From: Mixta theicola
Lineage (GTDB): Bacteria > Pseudomonadota > Gammaproteobacteria > Enterobacterales > Enterobacteriaceae
DNA: 64,000 bases
Direction of reading: 5' to 3'
Assembly: GCF_002895925.1 (NCBI RefSeq)
Contig: NZ_NWUO01000001.1
Span: 372,001 to 436,000 of the forward strand
Shown: piece by piece, positions 56,404-64,000 of the stretch
How positions within the stretch are numbered: position 1 is the first letter of the stretch
How the letters are laid out: each line of letters begins with the position of its first letter
Translations under genes and position numbers: made by a program
Notes under the pieces: generated by a model
What the model was told of the DNA's origin: nothing
Database searches by the model: none
What the model saw: the letters and a program-made list of their open reading frames with translations, nothing else

Positions 56404-57579
56404 ATGAGATTACCCGCAGCGTTAATTGAAGAGGCGGTGCAATGGCGCCGTCAGCTGCACGCTCAGCCAGAGCTGGGCTATCAGGAACAGCATACCGCCC
56501 ATTTTGTTGCCGAACAGCTACGCAGCTTTGGGCTGCAGGTGGCGACCGGACTCGCTAAAACCGGCGTAATCGGCACGCTGGAATGCGGCCCCGGTCCGTC
56601 GATTGGCCTGCGCGCCGATATGGATGCCTTACCGATTACCGAACGGGGAGAGGCTCCGTGGCGATCGCAGCGGCCTGGCGCAATGCACGCCTGCGGTCAC
56701 GATGGGCATACCGCCATCCTGCTGGCCAGCGCTAAATGGCTGGCGCAGACGCGCCGTTTCAGCGGCACCGTGCATTTTATCTTCCAGCCCGCCGAAGAGA
56801 ACCTCGGCGGCGCGCGTAAAATGGTGGAGGAGGGGCTGTTCCGGCGCTTCCCGATGGACGCCGTTTATGCGCTGCACAACTGGCCTGGCCTGCCGTTGGG
56901 TACGCTGGCGGTCAACGAGGGTGCCATGATGGCGTCCCTTGATTCCTTTGAAATTACGCTGACCGGCAAAAGCTGTCACGCCGCCATGCCGGAATGCGGC
57001 GCCGATCCCATCGTGGCGGCGGCGCAGCTTATTCTGGCGCTGCAAACTATTCCTGCGCGTCGGCTGTCGCCGCTGGCCTCTTCGGTAGTCAGCGTCACCC
57101 AGATTCAGGGCGGCGAGGCGATTAACGTCATTCCGGAAGCGGTGACGCTGCGCGGTACGGTGCGCTGTTTACAGCGCGAAGTCAGGGAGAAAGTGCGTGG
57201 GCTAATCGATTCGTTTGTTGATGCCTTGCCGCAGCCGCTTGGCGTAGAGGGCAAGATTTGCTGGTATCCCGGCTATCCGGTAACCCATAATCACGCGCTG
57301 CCCGCTGCGCGCGTGCGCGATGCGGCAATCGGGCAATTCGGTGCGGAACAGGTGCGCTGGCAGGTTAATCCCTCAATGGCTTCAGAAGATTTCGCCTGCA
57401 TGCTGGAGGCCTGTCCCGGCGCCTATTTCTGGCTCGGCGCCGACGGCGACACGCCCTCCCAGGCGCTGCACAACGCCAGCTACGACTTTAACGATGCGCT
57501 GATTGAGCCGGCGGTCGCCTTCTGGCAGCGGCTGGTAGAGAGCCATTTGCCGCTGCCGATAAATACACGCCCAGACTAG
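56404..57579 (+). CDS. M20D amidohydrolase / peptidase family enzyme
   Basis: A 391-residue cytoplasmic metalloamidase of the hippurate hydrolase/IAA-amino acid hydrolase group. Metal ligands are seen in ACGHDGH, FQPAEENLGG, the HNW segment and a late histidine in QALHNASYDFND. It should release an N-acyl or amide-linked amino acid; substrate unknown. The ATG at 56404 has AGAGG upstream; the upstream in-frame ATG at 56380 lies without one. Its last four bases overlap the ybiB 3' end. Confidence 0.85.
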   Translation: MRLPAALIEEAVQWRRQLHAQPELGYQEQHTAHFVAEQLRSFGLQVATGLAKTGVIGTLECGPGPSIGLRADMDALPITERGEAPWRSQRPGAMHACGHDGHTAILLASAKWLAQTRRFSGTVHFIFQPAEENLGGARKMVEEGLFRRFPMDAVYALHNWPGLPLGTLAVNEGAMMASLDSFEITLTGKSCHAAMPECGADPIVAAAQLILALQTIPARRLSPLASSVVSVTQIQGGEAINVIPEAVTLRGTVRCLQREVREKVRGLIDSFVDALPQPLGVEGKICWYPGYPVTHNHALPAARVRDAAIGQFGAEQVRWQVNPSMASEDFACMLEACPGAYFWLGADGDTPSQALHNASYDFNDALIEPAVAFWQRLVESHLPLPINTRPD

Positions 57580-58547
57580 TAGCCCGCCGCCGCCAGCGCC
57601 GCCAGCCCGTCATCCAGCGAGGCGCTGCGGCCGCTGGCCAGATAGCAACAGGCGATCTGCAGCCGCAATGATTGCGGCACCGGACGGGATTTATCCAGCA
57701 CCTGCTGGATCCAGGCGGCGGTGACCGTCGCCTCTTTGCTTTCCGGCAGATCGCAGGCGCACTCCGGCTGACGCGCCACCAGCTCCTGCGGCTCCGCCCC
57801 TGCGCCGTCGATCAGGCTGATAGCCGGACAGCGCAGCGGATTCGCGTACACTTCCCCTTCCGTGCCGTTCAGTAATAATGCCTTACCGCCCTGCGCGCTG
57901 AAAAATTTTGCCACGCGCGGAATATATTCCGGGTGGGAAACGCTGGCAAAGCGCAGCGCCGCCGCCTCGTCAAAAGGCGTTACCAGCTTAGCCAGCGTAT
58001 GCGCGCTGTTGCGCACGCCCATGCGCCAGCGCAGCCCCAGCTGTTTTGCCAGCGGCGCACAGAGGCTGTCAACGGTGATAAACACCGGTTCGCCCTGCGC
58101 CAGTTTCGCCTGGGCGCTTTGCGCATCGCTGACGGCAGCAATGCCGAGCGCCTGAAAAACCGTCTCGCTGGTCACGCGCGTGGCATCTTCGCTGACGCCA
58201 TGCACCACCACCGGAAAGCCAAGGCGGGAAAGCAGCAGCGCCAGCAGCGGCGTCAGATTGCCCTGGCGGCGAGCGCCGTTGTAACTGGGAATAACGATCG
58301 GCAGCGGTTTGCCCGCAGGCGGCGTCAGCGTAAGCACCCGCTCTTGCACGGCGCGATAAAAGCCAGCCATCTCCGCCTCGCCTTCACCCTTAATACGCAT
58401 CGCAATCAGCAGCGTGCCCAATTCCAGATCCGGCACCTCATCATTAAGCATGGCGCGATAGAGTTGATACGCGGTCTCTTCATCCAGATCGCGCGCATGG
58501 TTTTTGCCGCGGCCCACTTCTTTAATCAGTTTGTTGTACTGCAACAT
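57576..58547 (-). CDS. ybiB: YbiB (TrpD2) DNA-binding protein
   Basis: A 323-residue protein with the fold of anthranilate phosphoribosyltransferase that in E. coli (TrpD2) binds nucleic acid without sequence specificity and is LexA-controlled through dinG. Opening KLIKEVGRGKNHARDLDEE and the GVRNSAHTLAKL core agree with E. coli. It starts at the base after the dinG stop, so it belongs to the dinG-ybiB SOS operon. Confidence 0.93.
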   Translation of the reverse strand: MLQYNKLIKEVGRGKNHARDLDEETAYQLYRAMLNDEVPDLELGTLLIAMRIKGEGEAEMAGFYRAVQERVLTLTPPAGKPLPIVIPSYNGARRQGNLTPLLALLLSRLGFPVVVHGVSEDATRVTSETVFQALGIAAVSDAQSAQAKLAQGEPVFITVDSLCAPLAKQLGLRWRMGVRNSAHTLAKLVTPFDEAAALRFASVSHPEYIPRVAKFFSAQGGKALLLNGTEGEVYANPLRCPAISLIDGAGAEPQELVARQPECACDLPESKEATVTAAWIQQVLDKSRPVPQSLRLQIACCYLASGRSASLDDGLAALAAAGY

Positions 58548-60716
58548 TTAACGCTTTTCCTTTTTTCGACGCCGCGCCGCCGGAGCGGGCTTGCTATTGC
58601 TTACCGGCGCCATCGCCCCTTCAGGCATCGGCGGCTGTTCTATGGGAAAAACCGGCAGGGCTTTTAACAGGCGCGCACCGTATGCTTTGGTGATCAGCCG
58701 CCGATCGTAAATCACAATTTCACCGAAGCACTGATGGCTACGGATCAATCGTCCCACCTGCTGAATCAGGCTAAATGAGGCGCTGGGCAGACTTTGCACC
58801 TCAAACGGGTAGCGCTTCAGGCTCTTCAGCCACTCCCCTTCGGTCAAAATTACCGGACTGTCCACCGGCGGAAAAGCAATTTTATGAATATGCACCTGAG
58901 AAAGCAGCTCGCCTTTTAAATCCAGCCCTTCCGCAAAAGACTGCAGGCCAACCAGCACGCTCGCCTCGCCCTGCTCTACCCGCTTGCGGTGCAGCTCCAC
59001 CAGCCGGTAACGTGGCTGGTCGCCCTGCACCAGCAGCAGCAGCCGCAGATCGCTCAGGTGCGTCAGAAACTGCTGCATGGCGCGATTGCTGGCGAACAAC
59101 ACCAGCATCCCTTTATGCTGGCCCGCTTCAACCTGATGGCGGAAGAAATGCGCCATTTCGGCGATATGCTGCGCCTCATTGGCCATCAGCGGCTCATAGC
59201 GCATCTGCGGAATGATGAGCTTGCCCTGCTCAACGTGATTAAACGGCGAGCCGAGCGCCACAAAGCGATCGCCCGCCTTTTCGCTGAGCCCGGAGAGCTC
59301 CTGCAGACGATTAAAGCTGTTCAGCGATTGCAGCGTCGCCGACGTCAGCACCACGTGCGGCACTTTTCGCCACAGTAGCTTTTCCAGCTGCTCGCTAACG
59401 CGGATGCCGGCGCAGTGAAAAAAGAGATGCGGCTGGCCTTCGCGCAGCTCGCGGCTGACCCATTTCGACACCGGCGCGCCGGAAGCCTGTTCCATCGCCG
59501 CCAGCCGCCACAGTTTGCTGATGCCTTCAAACCAGCCGAAAGCGCGGTTCATCTGCAGCATAGTGCGATGCAGGCGCACCACATCATACTGCCCGCTTTT
59601 TTCGCTGAGATCGTTTAACAGCCCTTCCGCCAGCCCGCGCAGCCCGTCGCTCAGCTTATAAAGGCGGGCACACAGGGTTTGCATCTCTTCCGGCAGCTGA
59701 CCCATTTCAAAGCGATACTCGCCTTCCTGCGGCTCCGGCGGCAGCCACAGCGCCAGAATGCGCGTCAGGCTGGCGAGATGTTCGCGCCATTCGTCACAGT
59801 GGGTTTTCAACCGTTCGGGATTGGCCAGCGGCGGCGGCGATTTCGGTCGAAACTGCGCCATACAGGTTTCCACCAGACGCACAAACAGATCGAGCTGCAG
59901 GCTGGTCCAGGCGGAGGTAATATCGGCGCTGGTTTCCAGCGCATCACGCGCCACCTCCGGCAGATGATGGCCTTCGTCCAGCACCAGCAGTAAATGCTTC
60001 GCCGGCGGCAGCACCGATTCGTTCTCCAGCGCCGCCATTACCAGCGCATGGTTCGCGACGACAACGTCCGCCTGCTCGATTTCCCGCCGGGCGACAAAAA
60101 ACGGACATTCGCGATACCAGTGGCAGTTGCGCGCCAGGCAGTTGGCTTTATCGGTGCTTAAGCGCTGCCACAGCGTATCGTCGATCGCCTCTTCGCAGCG
60201 ATCGCGCAGGCCGTCCCACTGATGCCGATCCAGCGACTTCTCCAGCCTGGCGCAGAGTGTGCGCTCCTCTTTATTGGCCACCAGATTGTCATCAAGAAAC
60301 AGCAGCAGATCGCCCTGCTTTTCGCTGTCGGTCGCCAGCGCATTCAGGTTGCGCGGGCAGACATAGCGCCCGCGTCCAAAGGCGGCGGTAAATTTCAGCT
60401 CTGGAATAATTTTTTGCAGCAGCGGCAGATCCTTACTAAAGATCTGATCCTGTAGCGCGACGTTCGCGGTGCTGATCACCAGCGATTTCTCTTCGGCACG
60501 GCCAACGGCAATGCCGGGAATAAGATAGGAAAGGGTTTTGCCCACGCCGGTCGGCGCTTCAATCGCCAGATGACGTCCGTCGTCACCGGACAGGGTTTTT
60601 GCCACTTCGGCAATCATCTGCCGCTGCGGCGCGCGTGGAATAAAATCGGGAACCTGCTGCTGCAGCGCTTTATACCATTCGCCAATCTGCGCTTTTAACG
60701 CTGCGGTTAATGCCAT
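58548..60716 (-). CDS. dinG: ATP-dependent DNA helicase DinG
   Basis: XPD-like 5'-3' helicase that resolves R-loops and replication-transcription conflicts. The 722-residue protein has Walker A APTGVGKT, the [4Fe-4S] cysteines Cys120, Cys193, Cys198 and Cys204, the DEGH box and the C-terminal QQVGRLIRS motif VI. The cluster spacing matches E. coli DinG. GGAAGAGAG precedes ATG 60716 and a LexA box lies 24-43 bp upstream. Tail is Arg/Lys-rich. Confidence 0.96.
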   Translation of the reverse strand: MALTAALKAQIGEWYKALQQQVPDFIPRAPQRQMIAEVAKTLSGDDGRHLAIEAPTGVGKTLSYLIPGIAVGRAEEKSLVISTANVALQDQIFSKDLPLLQKIIPELKFTAAFGRGRYVCPRNLNALATDSEKQGDLLLFLDDNLVANKEERTLCARLEKSLDRHQWDGLRDRCEEAIDDTLWQRLSTDKANCLARNCHWYRECPFFVARREIEQADVVVANHALVMAALENESVLPPAKHLLLVLDEGHHLPEVARDALETSADITSAWTSLQLDLFVRLVETCMAQFRPKSPPPLANPERLKTHCDEWREHLASLTRILALWLPPEPQEGEYRFEMGQLPEEMQTLCARLYKLSDGLRGLAEGLLNDLSEKSGQYDVVRLHRTMLQMNRAFGWFEGISKLWRLAAMEQASGAPVSKWVSRELREGQPHLFFHCAGIRVSEQLEKLLWRKVPHVVLTSATLQSLNSFNRLQELSGLSEKAGDRFVALGSPFNHVEQGKLIIPQMRYEPLMANEAQHIAEMAHFFRHQVEAGQHKGMLVLFASNRAMQQFLTHLSDLRLLLLVQGDQPRYRLVELHRKRVEQGEASVLVGLQSFAEGLDLKGELLSQVHIHKIAFPPVDSPVILTEGEWLKSLKRYPFEVQSLPSASFSLIQQVGRLIRSHQCFGEIVIYDRRLITKAYGARLLKALPVFPIEQPPMPEGAMAPVSNSKPAPAARRRKKEKR

Positions 60717-60739
60717 CTTGCTCTCTTCCTGCGTTGATA

Positions 60740-60759
60740 ACCTGTATTTTTACACAGTA
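60740..60759 (-). promoter_or_regulatory. LexA (SOS) box of dinG-ybiB
   Basis: CTGT-ATTTTTAC-ACAG (60742-60757) is a full match to CTGT-N8-ACAG, located 24-43 bp before the dinG start. Confidence 0.88.
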
Positions 60760-60861
60760 TGAGGCTGACGTCAGCCGCTTATCGGCGAATATGGAAGGCG
60801 GCTTCCTCTATTTATGCGCCCGCAGCGGCGGGCGAAGCATCGGGCGGTAAACGGGCCAGCA

Positions 60862-61380
60862 TCAGGCCAGCCGCTTATACATCACCGTGGTGGCATCCAT
60901 CGCGCCTTCCGTTGACTGCGCGTAATAAGGAATGGCGCCGGCGATTTCCCAGCCCAGCGACAGATAAAGCAGGCTGGCAATATCGCCGCTGCGGGTATCC
61001 AGCACCATCAGGCTGCGCCCTGCCTGCTTAACCCGCTGCTCGGCCAGCGCCATCAGCTGACGCGCAATGCCCTGCCGCCGCGCCGCCGGATGCACCAGCA
61101 GCTTGCTGATTTCAGCGCGATGATGTCCGTTGGGCATCATATTCCACAGCACCATCACCGTGGCGACAATTCGCTGCTGCTGACGCGCCACCAGCAGCAG
61201 CCGATCGCCCCGCTCGAGGCCAGCAAACGTATCCTGCCAGAAATTTCGCATTATTTGACGATCGTCAGGATCGATAAACCCCACGCTGGCGCCAGCGCTT
61301 ACGCAGCCCTGCAGCACATCGGTTAGCGCTTCCAGCTCGCTGAACGCCTGTTGCCGGTTAAACGTCTGATATTCAATCAT
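60862..61380 (-). CDS. GNAT-family N-acetyltransferase
   Basis: A 172-residue acetyltransferase with the acetyl-CoA signature VHPAARRQGIARQLM at about residues 96-110 and a following beta-alpha unit (LMVLDTRSGDIASLLYLSLGW). The substrate is unknown; similar proteins modify small amines. No partner gene. It starts at ATG 61380. Confidence 0.82.
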   Translation of the reverse strand: MIEYQTFNRQQAFSELEALTDVLQGCVSAGASVGFIDPDDRQIMRNFWQDTFAGLERGDRLLLVARQQQRIVATVMVLWNMMPNGHHRAEISKLLVHPAARRQGIARQLMALAEQRVKQAGRSLMVLDTRSGDIASLLYLSLGWEIAGAIPYYAQSTEGAMDATTVMYKRLA

Positions 61381-61482
61381 TGATACTCCATCAGTAAATA
61401 ATCTGCGCCTTCAGCCTGCCGCGCATAACTTTCAGAAACACGAAACGGAGCTACGAGAGTTACCCTCTTCGCGGGCTGGATC

Positions 61483-61515
61483 AAGTTGTACAAGTAAAAA
61501 AAGGATGTGCAAGTT
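61483..61515. promoter_or_regulatory. Candidate MlrA operator before mlrA
   Basis: AAGTTGTACA (61483-61492) and TGTGCAAGTT (61506-61515) are inverted copies (8 of 10) 13 bp apart. They resemble the MlrA box, recalled as AAAATTGTACA-N12-TGTACAATTTT, and lie 61-93 bp before mlrA, suggesting autoregulation. Confidence 0.45.
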
Positions 61516-61575
61516 AATCCGCCTCCGCTAAGGTTAACGCAGGTAATGTATTTTTAAAGTAAGTTGAGGCAGTAA

Positions 61576-62310
61576 ATGGCCCTGTACAGCATCGGCGATG
61601 TCGCCGAACGCTGTGGTATTAATCCTGTAACGTTACGCGCATGGCAGCGTCGCTATGGGCTGCTTAAGCCACAGCGCACCGAAGGCGGGCACCGTCAGTT
61701 TGATGACGAAGATGTTCAGCGTATCGAAGAGATTAAGCGCTGGATAGCAAGCGGCGTGCCGGTAGGCAAAGTGAAAACGCTGCTGGAAGGCGAGAATAGA
61801 GATACCCATGACGGCTGGATGGTGTTACAGGAAGAGGTAATGAGCGTGCTGCGACACGTTCAGCCGACGAAACTGCGGGCTAAAATCGCCACTATCGGCC
61901 GGGAAAATCCCGTCGATGCGTTAATCGATCATGTCTTTGTGCCGGTTCGTCAGCGGCTTGGGCTCGATCAAAACACGGCGAAAGCGATGTACAGCCTGCT
62001 GGACGGCGCCCTGATCGATTACGTCGCCTTTTGTCTGACCGGCGCGCGTAAAAAGGCGGGAAAAGATGCGTTGCTGATTGGCTGGGGCGTGGAAGATCGC
62101 ACCCGTATCTGGCTGGAAGCCTGGCGTCTTTCTCAACAGGGCTGGCGTATCGATGTGCTGGCGGAGCCGCTGGATAAACCCAGACCGGAACTGTTCCCCG
62201 GCCAGCAAATATTCGTCTGGACGGGTAAAAAACTGACCCGCCGTCAAATAGAGCAGGTGGCTCACTGGCATGAGCAGGGCTTCTCAATCAGCGTACACGG
62301 GCCGAGTTAA
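61576..62310 (+). CDS. mlrA: MerR-like transcription regulator MlrA
   Basis: A 244-residue activator that in E. coli switches on csgD and so curli and biofilm matrix. N-terminal MerR helix-turn-helix [35 protein letters not shown] is nearly identical to E. coli; the C-terminal part resembles the cobalamin-binding-like fold of CarA/CarH regulators without an obvious cobalamin DxHxxG motif. Neighbours yohO-yehWX match the E. coli mlrA locus. Confidence 0.93.
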   Translation: MALYSIGDVAERCGINPVTLRAWQRRYGLLKPQRTEGGHRQFDDEDVQRIEEIKRWIASGVPVGKVKTLLEGENRDTHDGWMVLQEEVMSVLRHVQPTKLRAKIATIGRENPVDALIDHVFVPVRQRLGLDQNTAKAMYSLLDGALIDYVAFCLTGARKKAGKDALLIGWGVEDRTRIWLEAWRLSQQGWRIDVLAEPLDKPRPELFPGQQIFVWTGKKLTRRQIEQVAHWHEQGFSISVHGPS

Positions 62311-62389
62311 AAATGGCGCAAATTGCCTGGTCGTCAGAAACGGATCGGGTTATGATCCGCTCTCTTGTTTTATCGTTACAGGCAGTATT

Positions 62390-62497
62390 ATGAACTGGCA
62401 AAAATTCCTGGTTGGCACCCTCTTTTTCATTATGGCGGTCGGCGGTACTGGCGGTCTGATGCTGGTGGGTTATACCATTATTTTACATTCCCGCTAA
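62390..62497 (+). CDS. yohO: YohO-like small membrane protein
   Basis: A 35-residue protein with one membrane helix (residues about 6-31), the same length as E. coli YohO and sharing the [19 protein letters not shown] pattern. Function unknown. It lies between mlrA and yehW exactly as in E. coli. Its 3' end overlaps the convergent yehW 3' end by 20 bp. Confidence 0.8.
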   Translation: MNWQKFLVGTLFFIMAVGGTGGLMLVGYTIILHSR

Positions 62498-63212
62498 ACC
62501 AGCGCTGCAGGCGCTCAAACAGCCGGTCCACCACCAGAGCCAGTAGCGCCACCAGCACCGCTCCCTGAATTACATACGCCGTATTAAACCCGCTCAGGCC
62601 GATAATAATCGGCGATCCCAGGCTTTTCGCCCCTACCGTAGAGGCGATGGCGGCGGTGCCGATATTGATAATCACCGAGGTGCGCGCCCCGGCGATAATT
62701 ACCGGCGCAGCCAGCGGCAGCTCAACGCGCGTTAAACTCTGCCAGCTGCTCATGCCTGCGCCCCGCGCCACTTCCCGCACGCTGGCGGGCACCGATTCTA
62801 TCCCGGCCAGCGTGCCCTGCAGCACGGGCAAAATCCCGTACAGCAGCAGCGCGATAATCGCTGGCTGCTCGCCGAAGCCGATAACCGGCACCGCCACGGC
62901 CAGCACCGCCACAGGCGGAAAGGTTTGTCCGGCGGCGGCCAGCGTTTCCACCAGCGGACGAAACTCACGTCCGGCACGGCGCGTTACCGCAATGCCCGCG
63001 CCAAGGCCAATTAACGCTGCGCCCAGGCTGGAGATCGCCACCAGCCGCAAGTGCGCCAGCGCCAGCTGGAAAAAACTTTCCTGTTGATAGACCGGACGAT
63101 CCAACTGGGGAAACCAGTGGGCAAACAGCGGGCCGCTTCTGGGCATCAGCAACAGCAGCGCGATAAAGAGCGCAATCAGCCACAGCAGCGGATCGCGCAA
63201 TAGCCGTTTCAT
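62478..63212 (-). CDS. yehW: Osmoprotectant-type ABC transporter permease YehW
   Basis: A 244-residue OpuC/ProW-family permease with about six helices; motifs [20 protein letters not shown] and [23 protein letters not shown] coupling loop match E. coli YehW. YehZYXW is a low-affinity betaine importer expressed in stationary phase in E. coli. It overlaps yehX by four bases. Confidence 0.93.
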   Translation of the reverse strand: MKRLLRDPLLWLIALFIALLLLMPRSGPLFAHWFPQLDRPVYQQESFFQLALAHLRLVAISSLGAALIGLGAGIAVTRRAGREFRPLVETLAAAGQTFPPVAVLAVAVPVIGFGEQPAIIALLLYGILPVLQGTLAGIESVPASVREVARGAGMSSWQSLTRVELPLAAPVIIAGARTSVIINIGTAAIASTVGAKSLGSPIIIGLSGFNTAYVIQGAVLVALLALVVDRLFERLQRWFSGNVK

Positions 63213-64000
63213 GCGTTCTCCCGCTGACGCAGCAGATCGCTGAAGTGCAGCACGCCCAACGGCACGCCCTGCGCATCCATCACCGGCAGCTTATCGGTTT
63301 GCCGGGCGATAAACAGGGAAAGCGCCTCACGTAACGACATCGAAGCCTCTACCGGCGTCTCCTCCAGCCATTCGCCGCGCCTGGCCGCGCTGCCCGCGTT
63401 ACCCAGCGAGAGCAGGCGTACGCCCAGCTCGCTGCGGCCAAAAAAATCACGGACAAAATCGTTGGCGGGACGGGTCAATAGCTCGACCGGCCTGCCCTGT
63501 TGCACGATGCGTCCGTTATCCATCAGCACAATGTTATCCGCCAGCGTCAGCGCTTCATCAATATCGTGCGTCACCAGCACAATGGTACGCCCGGAAAGCC
63601 GGTGAATCCGCAGCATTTCCTGTTGCAGCGCGCCGCGCGTGACCGGATCGAGCGCGCCGAACGGTTCGTCCATCAGCAGAACTTCGGGATCGGCAGCCAG
63701 CGCGCGCGCCACGCCTACCCGCTGCTGTTGCCCGCCGGAAAGCTGATGCGGATAGCGCTGACGCAAATCTTCTTCCAGGTTAAGCAGCGCTAACAGCTCG
63801 CTTATCCGCGCCTGCTTTTGCGCCTGCGGCCACTTCAGCAACTCCGGCACGGTGGCGATATTTTTTTCCACCGTCCAGTGCGGAAACAGCCCAATCGACT
63901 GGATGGCATAGCCCATACGCCGCCGCAGCGCCTGCGGATTAAAGCTGCGGATCTCCTCGCCGGCGAACTGTATCGTGCCCTTATCATGCTCGATCAGCCG
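63209..64000 (-). CDS. yehX: Osmoprotectant ABC transporter ATP-binding protein YehX (5' truncated by window)
   Basis: At least 263 residues are in the window, open to the edge at 64000 ([12 protein letters not shown]...); the N-terminus with Walker A is outside. Q-loop [14 protein letters not shown], signature LSGGQQQR, Walker [14 protein letters not shown] and the VTHDIDEAL switch are seen, followed by a CBS-like C-terminal part. Partner of YehW; the 4-bp overlap shows coupling. Confidence 0.93.
   Translation of the reverse strand, partial: RLIEHDKGTIQFAGEEIRSFNPQALRRRMGYAIQSIGLFPHWTVEKNIATVPELLKWPQAQKQARISELLALLNLEEDLRQRYPHQLSGGQQQRVGVARALAADPEVLLMDEPFGALDPVTRGALQQEMLRIHRLSGRTIVLVTHDIDEALTLADNIVLMDNGRIVQQGRPVELLTRPANDFVRDFFGRSELGVRLLSLGNAGSAARRGEWLEETPVEASMSLREALSLFIARQTDKLPVMDAQGVPLGVLHFSDLLRQRENA

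Overview
This is a continuous piece of a gammaproteobacterial chromosome, almost certainly Enterobacterales and probably Erwiniaceae (Pantoea, Erwinia or Mixta-like). Nearly every gene has a recognisable Escherichia coli counterpart of similar length, and long blocks keep E. coli order (the 18-20 min region), but with insertions, losses and joins that differ from E. coli. Coding density is high. No tRNA, rRNA, CRISPR array, insertion sequence, transposase, integrase or prophage gene was seen. Genus and all assignments rest on recalled family sequences, not on searches.

Layout. 1-2 kb: two tandem GH13 alpha-glucosidases, the first cut by the window edge. 2-18 kb: ltaE, amiD-ybjQ, ybjP, the arginine importer artPIQM plus artJ, rlmC, ybjO, the putrescine importer potFGHI, ybjN, rimK, nfsA and ybjC. 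18-25.6 kb: grxA, ybjM, ybjL, the sRNA gene rybB, a PAP2 phosphatase with ybjG, sdaC and dacC. 25.9-29.5 kb: a HAD hydrolase, yliI, an LprI-like protein and a Gfo/Idh/MocA oxidoreductase. 29.5-39.7 kb: the glutathione importer gsiABCD with iaaA, then moeA-moeB and a diguanylate cyclase. 39.8-47.8 kb: ybiT, a sugar-porter MFS permease and a three-gene tripartite drug-efflux operon. 48-54.3 kb: mntR, an mntS-like small gene, ompX, rhtA, dps and glnHPQ. 54.5-60.8 kb: rlmF, a flavin reductase, an M20 hydrolase, ybiB and dinG. 60.9-64 kb: a GNAT acetyltransferase, mlrA, yohO, yehW and a truncated yehX; the mlrA-yohO-yehWX block sits far from dinG in E. coli, so this is a synteny join.

How the genes work together. 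Much of the window is nutrient capture (arginine, putrescine, glutathione, glutamine, serine, sugar, osmoprotectant) and stress or envelope maintenance (AmiD, DacC, YbjG, OmpX, Dps, GrxA, NfsA, MntR/MntS, DinG, RybB). Operators readable by eye fit known regulation: paired ArgR boxes before artJ, a LexA box before dinG, an MntR-type palindrome between mntR and mntS, NtrC-like sites and a sigma-54-like element before glnH, and a sigma-E promoter before rybB.

Most novel signals: (1) an orphan promoter-terminator unit near 27.93-27.99 kb carrying what looks like the ArcZ sRNA seed; (2) a dispersed palindromic element of about 110 bp present twice, each time between convergent genes; (3) a full-consensus PmrA/BasR box before the PAP2-ybjG pair; (4) an MntS-like protein with a cysteine-rich insertion; (5) a likely MlrA operator before mlrA itself; (6) a frame break at an A8 run at the start of rhtA. 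I saw no multi-gene system that looks undescribed; the interest is in small RNAs, small proteins, repeats and operators.
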